Shown here one piece after another: positions 24,678 through 33,741 of a stretch of 64,000 nucleotides of DNA. This stretch comes from Gluconacetobacter tumulisoli (GTDB taxonomy: Bacteria > Pseudomonadota > Alphaproteobacteria > Acetobacterales > Acetobacteraceae), in contig NZ_JABEQM010000001.1 in NCBI RefSeq assembly GCF_014174155.1, positions 1 through 64,000 of the forward strand, given 5' to 3'. The notes beneath the pieces are model-generated. The model saw only the letters and a program-made list of their open reading frames with translations. It was not told where the DNA came from and did not search any database. The position numbers were made by a program, and so were the translations under genes. The stretch's first letter is position 1; each line of letters starts with the position of its first letter.

Positions 24678-26171
24678 ATGCGCATGCCCGATCCGGATCG
24701 AGGGATCATGGCGCGACGCGGCGAACTGGCCGCGCGGTTGCGCCGGATCGTCGGCGCGCAATGGGTGCTGGATGACGAGGCCGAGCGCCGTCCCTATCGC
24801 TGCGACGGCATCACCGCCTACCAGGCGACGCCGCTCCTGGTGGTCCTGCCCGCCAGCACGGCGGAAATCCAGGCCGTGCTGGCCCTGTGCCGGGAACAGG
24901 GCGTGAAGGTGGTGCCGCGCGGGTCGGGCACGTCGCTGTCGGGCGGTGCCCTGCCGCTGGAGGACGGGGTGCTGCTGGTCACGTCGCGCCTGTGCGCGAT
25001 CGTCGCGATGGACGTGGAAAACCGCGTGGCGCGCGTGCAGTGCGGGGTGCCGAACATCCGGATTTCCGAGGCCGCGCGTCCGTTCGGCCTGTGCTACATG
25101 CCCGATCCGTCCAGCCAGATGATCTCGACCATCGGGGGCAATGTCGCCGAGAATTCGGGCGGCGTGCATTGCCTGAAGTACGGGATGACCTCCAACCACG
25201 TCGTAGGGCTGGAGGCCGTGCTGATGTCCGGCGAGGTTATACGCCTGGGCGGCGCCTTCCAGGGGGCCGCCGATGGCGAACTGGACCTGATCGGCCTGCT
25301 GACCGGCTCCGAGGGGCTGCTGGCCGTCGTGACCGAAATCACCGTCCGTCTGGTCCCGCTGCCCGAGGCCGCGCGCGTCATGTCGATGGGCTTCGCGAGT
25401 GTCGAGGACGCCTGCCGTTGCGTCGGCGCCATCATCGGCGCGGGCATCATCCCGGCCGGCCTGGAATTCATGGACCGCAAGGTGCTGAACGCCGTGGCCT
25501 CGCTGCTGCGCGAGGAGCACGATCCGCGGACGGCGGCGTTGCTGCTGTGCGAACTGGACGGCACGGCGGCGGAAATCGACGCGCTGATCGACCGGGTGCG
25601 GGGCCTGGCGGACCAGGCCGGCGCCATCGACATCCGCACCAGCCGCACGGAGGAGGAGCGCGAGCGGATCTGGCGCAGCCGCAAGCTGGCCTTTTCCGCG
25701 ATCGGCAAGATGTGCAAGGATTATTACTGCACCGACGGTACGATCCCCCGCAACCGCCTGCCGGACATCCTGGACCGGATGGCGGAATTGTCCCGCACGT
25801 ACGGGCTGGATTACGCGAACTGCTTTCATGCCGGGGATGGCAATCTGCACCCCATCATCATGTATGACGCCGCCCGGCCGGGCGATCTGGACAAGGCCGA
25901 GGCCTTCGGGGCGGACGTGCTGCGGGCCTGCGTGGACATGGGCGGGGTTCTGAGCGGCGAGCACGGGGTGGGGGTGGAAAAGCGGGACCTGATGACCCAC
26001 CAGTTCGCGCCCGCCGACCTGCGGCAGCAGCAGGTGCTGAAATGCGCGTTCGACCCAGGGGAACTGCTCAACCCCGGCAAGGTCTTTCCCACCCCCTGCC
26101 GCTGCGCCGAATTCGGGCGCATGCATGTGCGGGGCGGCGAGATGCGTTTTCCCGACATTCCGCGTTTCTGA
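24678..26171 (+). CDS. glcD: Glycolate oxidase FAD-linked subunit GlcD
   Basis: 497 residues, VAO/PCMH flavoprotein. The FAD-binding region contains VVPRGSGTSLSGGALP and STIGGNVAENSGG, and the C-terminal catalytic domain contains HAGDGNLHPIIMYD and LSGEHGVGVEKR, both diagnostic. It oxidises glycolate to glyoxylate, and some members use D-lactate. Start ATG at 24678 is chosen for the GGGAGGGG seven bases before it. It is the first gene of glcDEF, 47 bases before glcE. Confidence 0.92.
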   Translation: MRMPDPDRGIMARRGELAARLRRIVGAQWVLDDEAERRPYRCDGITAYQATPLLVVLPASTAEIQAVLALCREQGVKVVPRGSGTSLSGGALPLEDGVLLVTSRLCAIVAMDVENRVARVQCGVPNIRISEAARPFGLCYMPDPSSQMISTIGGNVAENSGGVHCLKYGMTSNHVVGLEAVLMSGEVIRLGGAFQGAADGELDLIGLLTGSEGLLAVVTEITVRLVPLPEAARVMSMGFASVEDACRCVGAIIGAGIIPAGLEFMDRKVLNAVASLLREEHDPRTAALLLCELDGTAAEIDALIDRVRGLADQAGAIDIRTSRTEEERERIWRSRKLAFSAIGKMCKDYYCTDGTIPRNRLPDILDRMAELSRTYGLDYANCFHAGDGNLHPIIMYDAARPGDLDKAEAFGADVLRACVDMGGVLSGEHGVGVEKRDLMTHQFAPADLRQQQVLKCAFDPGELLNPGKVFPTPCRCAEFGRMHVRGGEMRFPDIPRF

Positions 26172-26217
26172 CCGGCCCGCGTTTCCGATTGGCAAGAACC
26201 GATGATCGCCCTTCTTC

Positions 26218-27444
26218 ATGACCCCATCGTCTGATCCCGTCGTCTGCCGTCCCGCCTGCGCGGACGATGTCGCGGATGTCGTCCGCGCCGCATGCTCCAA
26301 GGGGCAGGCGCTGGAGGTCGCGGGCAACGGCACGCGGCGGGGCCTGGGCAACCCGGTGGCCGCCGCCGTGCGGCTGGAACTCGGCGGGCTGGACCGCGTG
26401 CATTTCTACGAACCCGACGATCTGGTGATCCGCGTCGATGCGGGCGTGCCCCTGGCGGAGGTCGAACGGATGCTGGCCGGGCAGGGCCAGTACCTGCCGT
26501 TCGAACCGCCCCGCCACGCGGCGCTGTACGGCGGCGACCCGGCGCGGGCGACGATCGGCGGGGCCGTCGCCACCGGCCTGTCGGGGCCGCGCCGTTTCCA
26601 GGTCGGCGCCGCACGCGATTTCGTCCTGGGGGTGGACGGCGTGAACGGGCAGGGCGAAGCCTTTGTCGCCGGCGGCCGGACGATGAAGAACGTGACCGGA
26701 TACGATCTGTCGAAGCTGCTGTGCGGTTCGTTCGGGACGATGGCCGTGCTGACGACCCTGACCCTGAAGGTGCTGCCCGCGCCGGAAGCGGAACGGACGA
26801 TGCTGTTCCCGTCGGCCGGGCTGGCGGGGGATATCGCGGCGCTGGCGGCGATCCTGTCCCGCCCGCTGGCGGTGACCGGGGCGGCGATCGTGCCCGACGG
26901 GGATGGCATGGCGGTGGCGCTGCGCCTGGAAAGCAGCGCCCCCGGGGTCGCCGATCACGCCGCGCGGCTGGACGGAACCGGCCTGCCGCCCGGGCGGGTG
27001 CTGGCGGCGGAGGAGAGCCGCGCCTTCTGGGCGCGCGTGCGCGAACTGGAGGCGCTGGGGGCCGGGGACGACGATGTCCTCTGGCGTATTCACCAGCCGG
27101 CGACGCGCGCGGCGGCCCTGGCCGATTCCCTGCGACAGGCGGGCCTGGTATCGTCACTGATGCTGGATTGGGGCGGCGCGCTGATGTTCTGCGTCACGCC
27201 CGCCATTGTTCTGGCCGGCCTGGACACAGCCGTGCCCCGCCTGCGCGCGCTGGCGGCGGGCGCCGGGGGACGGGCGATCCTGCTGCGTGCGCCCGACGGC
27301 ATCCGCGCGGCCCATGGCGCCTTCCCCGCGCCGGAGCCGACGGTGCGTGCCCTGGCGGCGCGCACGCGGCGTGTCTTCGACCCCGTCGGGATCCTCAATC
27401 CCGGCCGGATGACGCTCGTGCGGGAAGGGGCAGAAGCATGCTGA
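26218..27444 (+). CDS. glcE: Glycolate oxidase FAD-binding subunit GlcE
   Basis: 408 residues, a second PCMH-type FAD-binding protein, shorter than GlcD as expected. It shows the family pattern EVAGNGTRRGLG, DPARATIGGAVATGLSGPRR and RTMKNVTGYDLSKLLCGSFG. It forms the GlcDEF complex that links glycolate oxidation to quinone. The start is the ATG at 26218. The glcF start lies inside its last codons (7-base overlap), so the two are coupled. Confidence 0.9.
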   Translation: MTPSSDPVVCRPACADDVADVVRAACSKGQALEVAGNGTRRGLGNPVAAAVRLELGGLDRVHFYEPDDLVIRVDAGVPLAEVERMLAGQGQYLPFEPPRHAALYGGDPARATIGGAVATGLSGPRRFQVGAARDFVLGVDGVNGQGEAFVAGGRTMKNVTGYDLSKLLCGSFGTMAVLTTLTLKVLPAPEAERTMLFPSAGLAGDIAALAAILSRPLAVTGAAIVPDGDGMAVALRLESSAPGVADHAARLDGTGLPPGRVLAAEESRAFWARVRELEALGAGDDDVLWRIHQPATRAAALADSLRQAGLVSSLMLDWGGALMFCVTPAIVLAGLDTAVPRLRALAAGAGGRAILLRAPDGIRAAHGAFPAPEPTVRALAARTRRVFDPVGILNPGRMTLVREGAEAC

Positions 27445-28742
27445 ACACGATTTCCCCGGCGGCGAAGGCCGATCCGAACGTCGCCCTTGCCGGCGAAATC
27501 ATCGGTGCCTGCGTGCATTGCGGGATCTGCCTGTCGCATTGCCCGACCTACCAGGTCCGGCATGATGAAAATGACAGTCCGCGCGGGCGTATTTTCCTGA
27601 TGAAGGAGATGTACGAACGGGGTGGTTCGCCAGACGTGCGCACGGTGGAGCATCTCGACCGCTGCCTGACCTGCCTGGCGTGCGAGGCGATCTGCCCGTC
27701 GGGTGTCGAATATTCCAAGCTGATCGGCCATGGACGGGAACATGTGGCCGCCCATTACCGCCGCCCGCCGGCCCAGGCGGCGCTGCGGCGGATATTGGTG
27801 ACGCTGCTGTCCCGGCCACGGCTGTTCCGGATGGGGCTGGCCGCCGGGCGCGTCGGGCGGCCGTTCCGCGCGCTGCTGTCCGGCCCGCTGCGCGCGATGC
27901 TGGACATGGTGCCCACGGCGCCCCTGCCGGCGCCGAGCCCGGTCGACCGGCCGCAGATCTTCCCGGCGGAGGGCGGCCGGCGGATGCGCGTGGCCCTGTT
28001 GGCCGGTTGCGTGCAGACGGTGCTGGATTCCGCGATCAACGAGGCGACGATCCGCCTGCTGCGCCGCCACGGGGTGGAAATCGTGGTGGCGGCCGGCGCC
28101 GGATGCTGCGGCGCGCCGGCCGAACATATGGGCGACAGTGCGCAGGCATTGCCCCTGGTGAAGGCGAATATCGCGGCGTGGCTGCGCGAGGCCGATGGCC
28201 CGGACGGGCTGGATGCGGTGGTGGTCAATGCGTCCGGCTGCGGCACGTCGGTGAAGGCATACGGCCACGCCCTGCGCCTGGATCCCGCCTGGGCGGCGCG
28301 CGCGGCGCGGATTTCCGCCATGACGGTGGATATCAGCGAATTGATGGACCGGATCGGCCTGAGGCCCCCGGTCATCCGGCCCGGCCTGCGCGTGGCCTAC
28401 CACGCCGCATGCTCCATGCAGCACGGCCAGCGCATCACCCGCCAGCCCCGCGCCTTGCTGGCGGCGGCGGGGTTCACGGTGCTGGACATTCCCGACGGCT
28501 ATATGTGCTGCGGCTCGGCGGGTACCTACAACCTGCTGCAACCCGTCATCGCCGGCGAACTGAAGCAGCGCAAGGTCGCTGCCATCCGCATGGTCGGCGC
28601 GCAGGTGGCTGCCAGCGGAAATATCGGCTGCATGACGCAGCTTGCGGACGCGGTTGGCATTCCGTTCGTGCACACGGTACAGCTGCTGGACTGGGCTACG
28701 GGCGGCCCCTGTCCGGCTGGGTTGGAGGGATGTTTCGCCTGA
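27438..28742 (+). CDS. glcF: Glycolate oxidase iron-sulfur subunit GlcF
   Basis: 434 residues. Two complete 4Fe-4S motifs lie near the N-terminus (Cys25, 28, 31, 35 and Cys76, 79, 82, 86), followed by two CCG domains (GAGCCGAPAEHMG and GYMCCGSAGTYNLLQ). It passes electrons from the GlcD/GlcE flavins to the membrane quinone pool. Last gene of the rightward operon. After it the base composition falls and the accessory-looking block begins. Confidence 0.93.
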   Translation: MLNTISPAAKADPNVALAGEIIGACVHCGICLSHCPTYQVRHDENDSPRGRIFLMKEMYERGGSPDVRTVEHLDRCLTCLACEAICPSGVEYSKLIGHGREHVAAHYRRPPAQAALRRILVTLLSRPRLFRMGLAAGRVGRPFRALLSGPLRAMLDMVPTAPLPAPSPVDRPQIFPAEGGRRMRVALLAGCVQTVLDSAINEATIRLLRRHGVEIVVAAGAGCCGAPAEHMGDSAQALPLVKANIAAWLREADGPDGLDAVVVNASGCGTSVKAYGHALRLDPAWAARAARISAMTVDISELMDRIGLRPPVIRPGLRVAYHAACSMQHGQRITRQPRALLAAAGFTVLDIPDGYMCCGSAGTYNLLQPVIAGELKQRKVAAIRMVGAQVAASGNIGCMTQLADAVGIPFVHTVQLLDWATGGPCPAGLEGCFA

Positions 28743-29031
28743 CGCCACAGATGCGCTGATGCCTGCTCCGGTCCATCCCGGTCCGCAATGCACGCCCATC
28801 GGTTTCCGCCGACGTTGAGCGAAAATGGTTTCAATGGCCGGGTCGGGTGGGGAGGGACTGGCCGCTTCCCAAGGTGGCGGCCCGGTCCGGGAAGGCGCCT
28901 TGGGTCTGCTGGCGGAACCTTTGCCCAGGCAATCTTGCCACGGCAATCGGCCCGATCACCTCTTGGAACGGGATGCTGGCGGGGCTCACGCCCCAGTCGG
29001 TATGGCCAGCGTCCGATCCCGGAACGGGGGC
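28743..29031. other. Intergenic region after glcF
   Basis: About 290 bases. Short open frames occur on both strands but none has a ribosome binding site or a recognisable product. No clear terminator, repeat or tRNA is seen. Confidence 0.4.
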
Positions 29032-29574
29032 TTATTTAAGCTGCGCTTCATAGGCGGCGAGCATGGCCTTGGTGTCGTTCGCAAGTTTCACTAGGTCCGG
29101 ATTCTTCGAACTGGCGATCTCGCTTTCAATGACGGGCTTCATCTTGGCATGGTCACGTGAAAGATACCGGATGTAGTTCCGGTCAAATGCTGCGCCATGC
29201 ACATGTTGCATCCGGTCGATGATTTTCTGGTCTTCGCTGGACGGCTTGGCTGTCAGGGTGATGGCGTGCGTCGTTACAAGCTTCGTCAGCCTATCCTGGT
29301 TTCCCGTCAGATCCTTGACGATGGTTGCGCCAAGGGTTGCGACATCGCTGCGGGCCGCATGGGTTTCGGCGATCTTGGCCAGCGCGATCTGCGTCATGTC
29401 CATTTCGTTGAGTTTCTGCACAAAATCCGCGTCGGCGGTTGTAAGCGGAGCGGCTTTTTCCACTGCGGGCAATGGCGGCGCGGACGGCTGCCCCGCACTG
29501 CAGGCACCGAGTGCCAGAAGTGCGGCCATGAGAGGGGGAAGGGCAAGCGATTTGCGACGTGACGATAGCGACAT
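29032..29574 (-). CDS. DUF4142 lipoprotein
   Basis: 180 residues from the ATG at 29574, with AAGGAGA ten bases upstream. The lipobox is LALGAC (Cys near residue 25). The mature part is an alpha-helical, ferritin-like DUF4142 domain: ADADFVQKLNEMDMTQIALA at the start, then ATLGATIVKDL and DRNYIRYLSRDHAKM. Members of this family are predicted envelope proteins of unknown role, often stress-associated. Base composition is a little lower in G/C than the core genes nearby. Confidence 0.82.
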   Translation of the reverse strand: MSLSSRRKSLALPPLMAALLALGACSAGQPSAPPLPAVEKAAPLTTADADFVQKLNEMDMTQIALAKIAETHAARSDVATLGATIVKDLTGNQDRLTKLVTTHAITLTAKPSSEDQKIIDRMQHVHGAAFDRNYIRYLSRDHAKMKPVIESEIASSKNPDLVKLANDTKAMLAAYEAQLK

Positions 29575-29959
29575 GATCGGCAGATTCTCCTTGGGTTCGA
29601 TGCGGTTCCGAATGACGGCCCGTGATGCCCGATGACGTTTCGAAGAAGCCGTTGCCGTGGCCGGCATTCCCGGTCCAGATCCGTAACGGCCGCCCTCTTG
29701 GCTGATGATATGTCCCATGATGAGAGCGCGGGGCGAGAAAGGCAATGGCGAAGTAAAGGCGCATTTCCTTTCACCAGATGTTCATAGATTCAATCGTAGA
29801 TGACAGGGACACAATTTTGCCAACATTGTATTTAATCGCGAAAGAAACATTTTACGCTTGGCTTGGCCCTTGCATCGACCGGAAAGAGCGCACTAGGTTT
29901 GTCGAACAGATGCGCCGTGCCGGGCGTGTTCCGATCGAGGTGTGGGGATAATCCAGGAA
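29575..29959. other. Divergent intergenic region, AT-rich centre
   Basis: About 385 bases between the leftward DUF4142 gene and a rightward lipoprotein gene. The part from 29770 to 29870 is clearly AT-rich for this genome (for example ACAATTTTGCC and TTGTATTTAATCG), which suits promoters in both directions. No ORF is supported. Confidence 0.45.
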
Positions 29960-30559
29960 ATGAACTGTCGCGTTCTGTGTGTGCTCGCTGTCTCATCGCT
30001 CTCTCTCGGTCTGGGTGGGTGCGGATATTTTGATTCACGGGCTGCTCACAAGGCGCAGATCACCATGATCGGGATGACGTCCTACGATCTTCAGGCCTGT
30101 GCGGGGCTTCCAGCCGCCACCAAGCAGCTCAATGATACCACCCAGGTCTTCATCTATACCGGCACGCATGCACAGCCGAACTATGGAGGCTCGACGCTCA
30201 TTCCGGTCGGTGACATCGTAACGACGATGTCACAGCTTGGCGGTGGTGGCGGGACGACCTGCACGGCCGTGATCCGCCTGGACCATGACCGGGTATCGGA
30301 CGTGCATTACACGGGCGACAATGACGAAATGGTCGGAACGGACGGGATCTGTTCCATTATCACCCGTGGGTGCGCCCGTCAGCCTGAAGGCACGATGAAG
30401 AGGTCCGCCGGAGGCGTGTTTGGTCCGGTTTCGGCGTTCCACCCGCCCATTACGCCGAATCAGTCGACATCCGGCACATATTCGTCGCAGTCCGGCGCGG
30501 CGGTGCTCAATCCTGACAACAAATCTTCGGACTCGGTCATCATCCCCCGGCCCCAGTGA
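29960..30559 (+). CDS. Lipoprotein, possibly BamE/SmpA-like
   Basis: 199 residues. The signal sequence ends in the lipobox LGLGGCG (Cys about 21). The following stretch, TMIGMTSYDLQACAGLPAAT, resembles the GM...L...G.P pattern of BamE/SmpA-like small lipoproteins. A cysteine-rich middle (GTTCTAVIRL, ICSIITRGC) could form disulfides. The last 60 residues are low-complexity Ser/Thr/Pro. The function is unknown, and the BamE resemblance is inference from pattern. The ATG at 29960 has AGGAA just upstream. Codon use is less GC-biased than that of neighbouring core genes. Confidence 0.65.
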   Translation: MNCRVLCVLAVSSLSLGLGGCGYFDSRAAHKAQITMIGMTSYDLQACAGLPAATKQLNDTTQVFIYTGTHAQPNYGGSTLIPVGDIVTTMSQLGGGGGTTCTAVIRLDHDRVSDVHYTGDNDEMVGTDGICSIITRGCARQPEGTMKRSAGGVFGPVSAFHPPITPNQSTSGTYSSQSGAAVLNPDNKSSDSVIIPRPQ

Positions 30560-30655
30560 AGGGTCCGCCGAGGTACCAGCTGTCTGCGACGTCGGTTCGG
30601 CAGGAGAGTGCTGACCGAGCCGACGGGGGTTGTCACATCAGTTGCCCGATCCCGG

Positions 30656-31033
30656 TCACCCACGGGTCTGCATTTTTACCGGATGGCCGTCATTTGACCG
30701 CTGAATGGCCTGGTTCTGGGCCTTGGTGGTGACCCAGTGCAGGGCTGTCTCTGCCTCAGGGACGCTGAGAGTGCCGGTATCAACGTCCAGACCAATGCGC
30801 AGAGAGGCCATATCGACCTGTGAAAGCAGGTCATAATTGGTTCCTATGGTATCCGGACCATATCTGAAATGGGCCCCGGCGATGCAACTGAACCGCACGT
30901 ATGCGGTGCCTTTCTTAAATGGATATCGTGCAAAACATCGGGAAACCGCCGCATGCAGGGCACCCTTGCCGTGGTCATCCGTACACGCCCCGGAAAAGGC
31001 GCATAGGAAGGCGACGGCAAGCAGGCGCTTCAT
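30656..31033 (-). CDS. Small orphan lipoprotein
   Basis: 125 residues. Signal sequence MKRLLAVAFLCAFSGAC ends in a lipobox (SGAC, Cys17). The mature region has two further cysteines (SRCFARYP and RFSCIAGAH), about 16 residues apart, that could pair. I do not recognise a family. Its G+C content is visibly lower than the window average, about half, suggesting transfer. It points leftward, toward the end of the other lipoprotein gene, in an otherwise sparse stretch. Confidence 0.6.
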   Translation of the reverse strand: MKRLLAVAFLCAFSGACTDDHGKGALHAAVSRCFARYPFKKGTAYVRFSCIAGAHFRYGPDTIGTNYDLLSQVDMASLRIGLDVDTGTLSVPEAETALHWVTTKAQNQAIQRSNDGHPVKMQTRG

Positions 31034-31231
31034 CGTGGGAAAATCCTGATGTCATGGTGGAGCAGGATGATTCGAAATACAGTAATGTGACGACGTGATA
31101 CAGGCCATATTTTTCATTGTTTTCGACAATGATACCGTCATCGGTTTCGGTATTTCGAGGAATCTGGATCTTCCTGTCGGGATTCCTCGTTCGGTCCATC
31201 CGGACCGGAAGTATCGATGGATTGGCGGGAT

Positions 31232-33157
31232 TCACCTTTGCGACCGTTTGCGGCATCCAGGGTGCCGGGCCATATAGTCCCGTTCCCGAGGATGATCTCG
31301 CGACCTCAGGACGCGCCCGTAGGCATCTTTCCCGAACCCGGGGGCATATCTGTCGCCGTCCCAGGCGATCCTGCCCCCGATCATTACATTCCGTACGATG
31401 GACTCGGGGCGATTGACCACCTGTCTGCAGCCGAACCGTTCGCGGTGGACGAAACGATAGGTGTTTTCCGGATTCCACCTCTTCAGCGCCACGGGATCGA
31501 TGACGCACAGGTCCGCCTGTGCGCCGACCCGCGCCAGCCCCGCATTCAACCCGAAGAATTCCGCCGGAAGCCCGGTCAACCGGTGGACGGCATGAGAAAC
31601 CTGCGACAATCCGTCCCGCTGCGCGATTTGCAGCGTCCGCAGGTTGCCATCGTAAAACGCAATGTTGGCCAGATGCGCGCCGCTGTCGTTAAAGCCCGGC
31701 AATGTCTGATCGTGAAACAGGAGTTTCCTGACGATTCCGGCATCGTGATTTGCGATGGTCGTTTCCCAGCGCAGATCCGTATCCCATTCCCGCAGGAGAT
31801 GCAGGAAGAAAGCCGCGTCGCTCCCGATCGGATCGGGGAATCCCGAGAACAGTTCCGCCTCGGCTTCATTGGCCGGCCCTTGCCGTCCGTTTGACGCCTG
31901 GGTCGCCAGAAGCCTGCGATAGGGCTGCCCCAGCGTTTCGCCGGCCCAGTTGGCAAGCGGGCATTCGGCAATGACCATGTCGTCCAGCCGCCGCGTGAGG
32001 ACGACCTCCTCCTGACGCATTCGCCGCCGCAGCCTGGCCAGCGACCAGCCCCGTTTTCCCTTGAGCCACATCTTGTGGAATGCCTCGATCCAGGCGGGAT
32101 CGTTCAGAATACGGGCGCGCCCCTGACGGTCATCGAGTTCCAGTTCGTTGAGAGCCCTGAATTCCGGAACCTCGTCCGCGATCGGGTTGATGGCGCCGTC
32201 GCTCCAGATCCGGAATGATGACGACAGGGCCTGGAAGCGGAATCTTCCGGCCAGCATTCCGGAATTCAGGATCCGGGACAGGAGCAGGCAGAGATACATG
32301 GCGGATCGATTGGTCCGCAGGTCGAGCGCCGCCAGCACGGTGGTCTTGAGCGGCCGGCCATACAGACGTCCGCTGGTCAGCAGGAAACTGCGGACTGCGG
32401 CCAGGATGTCGTCCTTTGGCGGCGTCGCCTGCCAGACCCGGCCGTAGCGACGTACGACACCGGTCAGACACGACAGTTCCCGGAATCCCGCATATTGCGT
32501 GGGGATCTTTTTCTTCTTGTTCGGCGCGTTGGCGAGAAAGTGGAACGGCAGCGCGTCCGTAGAAAATCCCGCATAGCCCTGGGACATCCCGGCGTCCAGC
32601 AGATGCTCCATGCGGGCAAGCTCCCGCCTCGTGGGGGGACGGGCTACGGACTGGTTCAGCCCCATGACTTCGATCCGGAGCATGGAATGCGGTATCAGCG
32701 GCACGACATTGGGACCAAGCGGGAGGCTTTCCAGATGGTCGAGATATCCTCCCGAATCCGTCCATGTGCAGGCGTCGGCCACCCGCCTCAGGACCGTCTT
32801 GGGCATGTTCTCGACGCGCGCGAAGCAGTCCACGATCGGATCCTCTCCGTCCCGCCGCTGATGGCCGTATGTCACGCCGATGGAACAATTGCTCATAATG
32901 ACCGTCGTGGTGCCGTGACGCACCACCTCGGGCAGTTCGGGGGAAAGCTCGACCTCGAGATCAAGGTGCGTATGGATGTCGAGCAAACCCGGCATCAGCC
33001 ACAAATCCCGGCAGTCTACCTCGGTGGTGCCGTCGTCCGCCTCCAGCTGGCGTCCGATCGCGGAGATCCGGCCATCCGTTATGGCTATGTCGGAAATGAC
33101 GGGAGCGCTTCCAGATCCATCGAAGAAAATGCCGTTACGATAAATGATATCCGTCAT
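31232..33157 (-). CDS. N-acyl-D-amino-acid deacylase-like amidohydrolase
   Basis: 641 residues. The amidohydrolase superfamily pattern is complete: N-terminal beta sandwich (ITDGRISAIG), metal-binding HTH in LLDIHTHLD (His62 and His64), a further motif VRHGTTTVIMSNCSIG typical of D-aminoacylases, the barrel-end FNDSGAHLANIAFYD, and a C-terminal LARVGAQADLCVID. It likely hydrolyses N-acyl-D-amino acids or a related cyclic amide with one or two zinc ions. GGAG lies six bases before the ATG at 33157. It is a single gene in the lower-GC block, probably acquired. The real substrate is unknown. Confidence 0.85.
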   Translation of the reverse strand: MTDIIYRNGIFFDGSGSAPVISDIAITDGRISAIGRQLEADDGTTEVDCRDLWLMPGLLDIHTHLDLEVELSPELPEVVRHGTTTVIMSNCSIGVTYGHQRRDGEDPIVDCFARVENMPKTVLRRVADACTWTDSGGYLDHLESLPLGPNVVPLIPHSMLRIEVMGLNQSVARPPTRRELARMEHLLDAGMSQGYAGFSTDALPFHFLANAPNKKKKIPTQYAGFRELSCLTGVVRRYGRVWQATPPKDDILAAVRSFLLTSGRLYGRPLKTTVLAALDLRTNRSAMYLCLLLSRILNSGMLAGRFRFQALSSSFRIWSDGAINPIADEVPEFRALNELELDDRQGRARILNDPAWIEAFHKMWLKGKRGWSLARLRRRMRQEEVVLTRRLDDMVIAECPLANWAGETLGQPYRRLLATQASNGRQGPANEAEAELFSGFPDPIGSDAAFFLHLLREWDTDLRWETTIANHDAGIVRKLLFHDQTLPGFNDSGAHLANIAFYDGNLRTLQIAQRDGLSQVSHAVHRLTGLPAEFFGLNAGLARVGAQADLCVIDPVALKRWNPENTYRFVHRERFGCRQVVNRPESIVRNVMIGGRIAWDGDRYAPGFGKDAYGRVLRSRDHPRERDYMARHPGCRKRSQR

Positions 33158-33741
33158 GCCTGTCTCCGGAAGGGGACCACGGACACAGATCACGACCATA
33201 TTGCTATGTGTATTGCTGTTTTGTCGCCCCGCCTGCCCCAGTTATAACAGCGCGGGACCGTATGAGTTCCTGACAGGACTTTTCATCCTGCGTTGCGCCC
33301 ATCCCGGATCCAGGCGCACACCGGTCATTTCTCGAAAGAAGGGCTCTTACGTCCGGTAGCGCGCGATCTTCGGCAGGAGGCTGAATGCCGTGGAAAAATG
33401 GCGGCGGGACGGGGCGTGGAGAAGGTATCCAGGCAGCTCCGCGTATATCGGATCAGGACATGTTCCAGCGTACCGTCCGCGGTCCGCCGGCGCACCTTGG
33501 TCCTGGGGCGGAGGGCGAGGCCCGGCCCGTCGAAGAAGGCGTCCGGAGGAATCGATGGTTTTGAAAACCCGCTGGCCGTCGAGGTGCACCCGTATTTTCC
33601 GGCGCAGATCATCAAGGTCGCGTTATCCCGGTCGTGAAAATCCCACCGGGCGCGACGTCGCGCCGTGGCGGGCGTTACCGCCGCGCGGCGGACGGGCGGG
33701 ACGGGCTTTCCTGCCCGGGCCCGCCTGGGACAGGAGGCGGG
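33158..33741. other. 584-base gap between amidohydrolase and alcohol dehydrogenase genes
   Basis: Open frames cross this stretch on both strands, but none has a start with a ribosome binding site or a product I recognise. It may hold a decayed gene. The part up to about 33300 is AT-richer and should contain the amidohydrolase promoter. AGGAG at 33732-33736 serves the next gene. Confidence 0.4.

Noticed and set aside
28825-29094. 89-codon plus-strand frame after glcF
   Set aside because: It runs into the antisense of the DUF4142 gene, has Gly/Arg-rich shadow composition and no ribosome binding site.
33293-33637. Possible gene or transposase remnant in the 584-base gap before the alcohol dehydrogenase
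   Set aside because: Frames on both strands lack a ribosome binding site and match no family I recognise; no terminal repeats seen.
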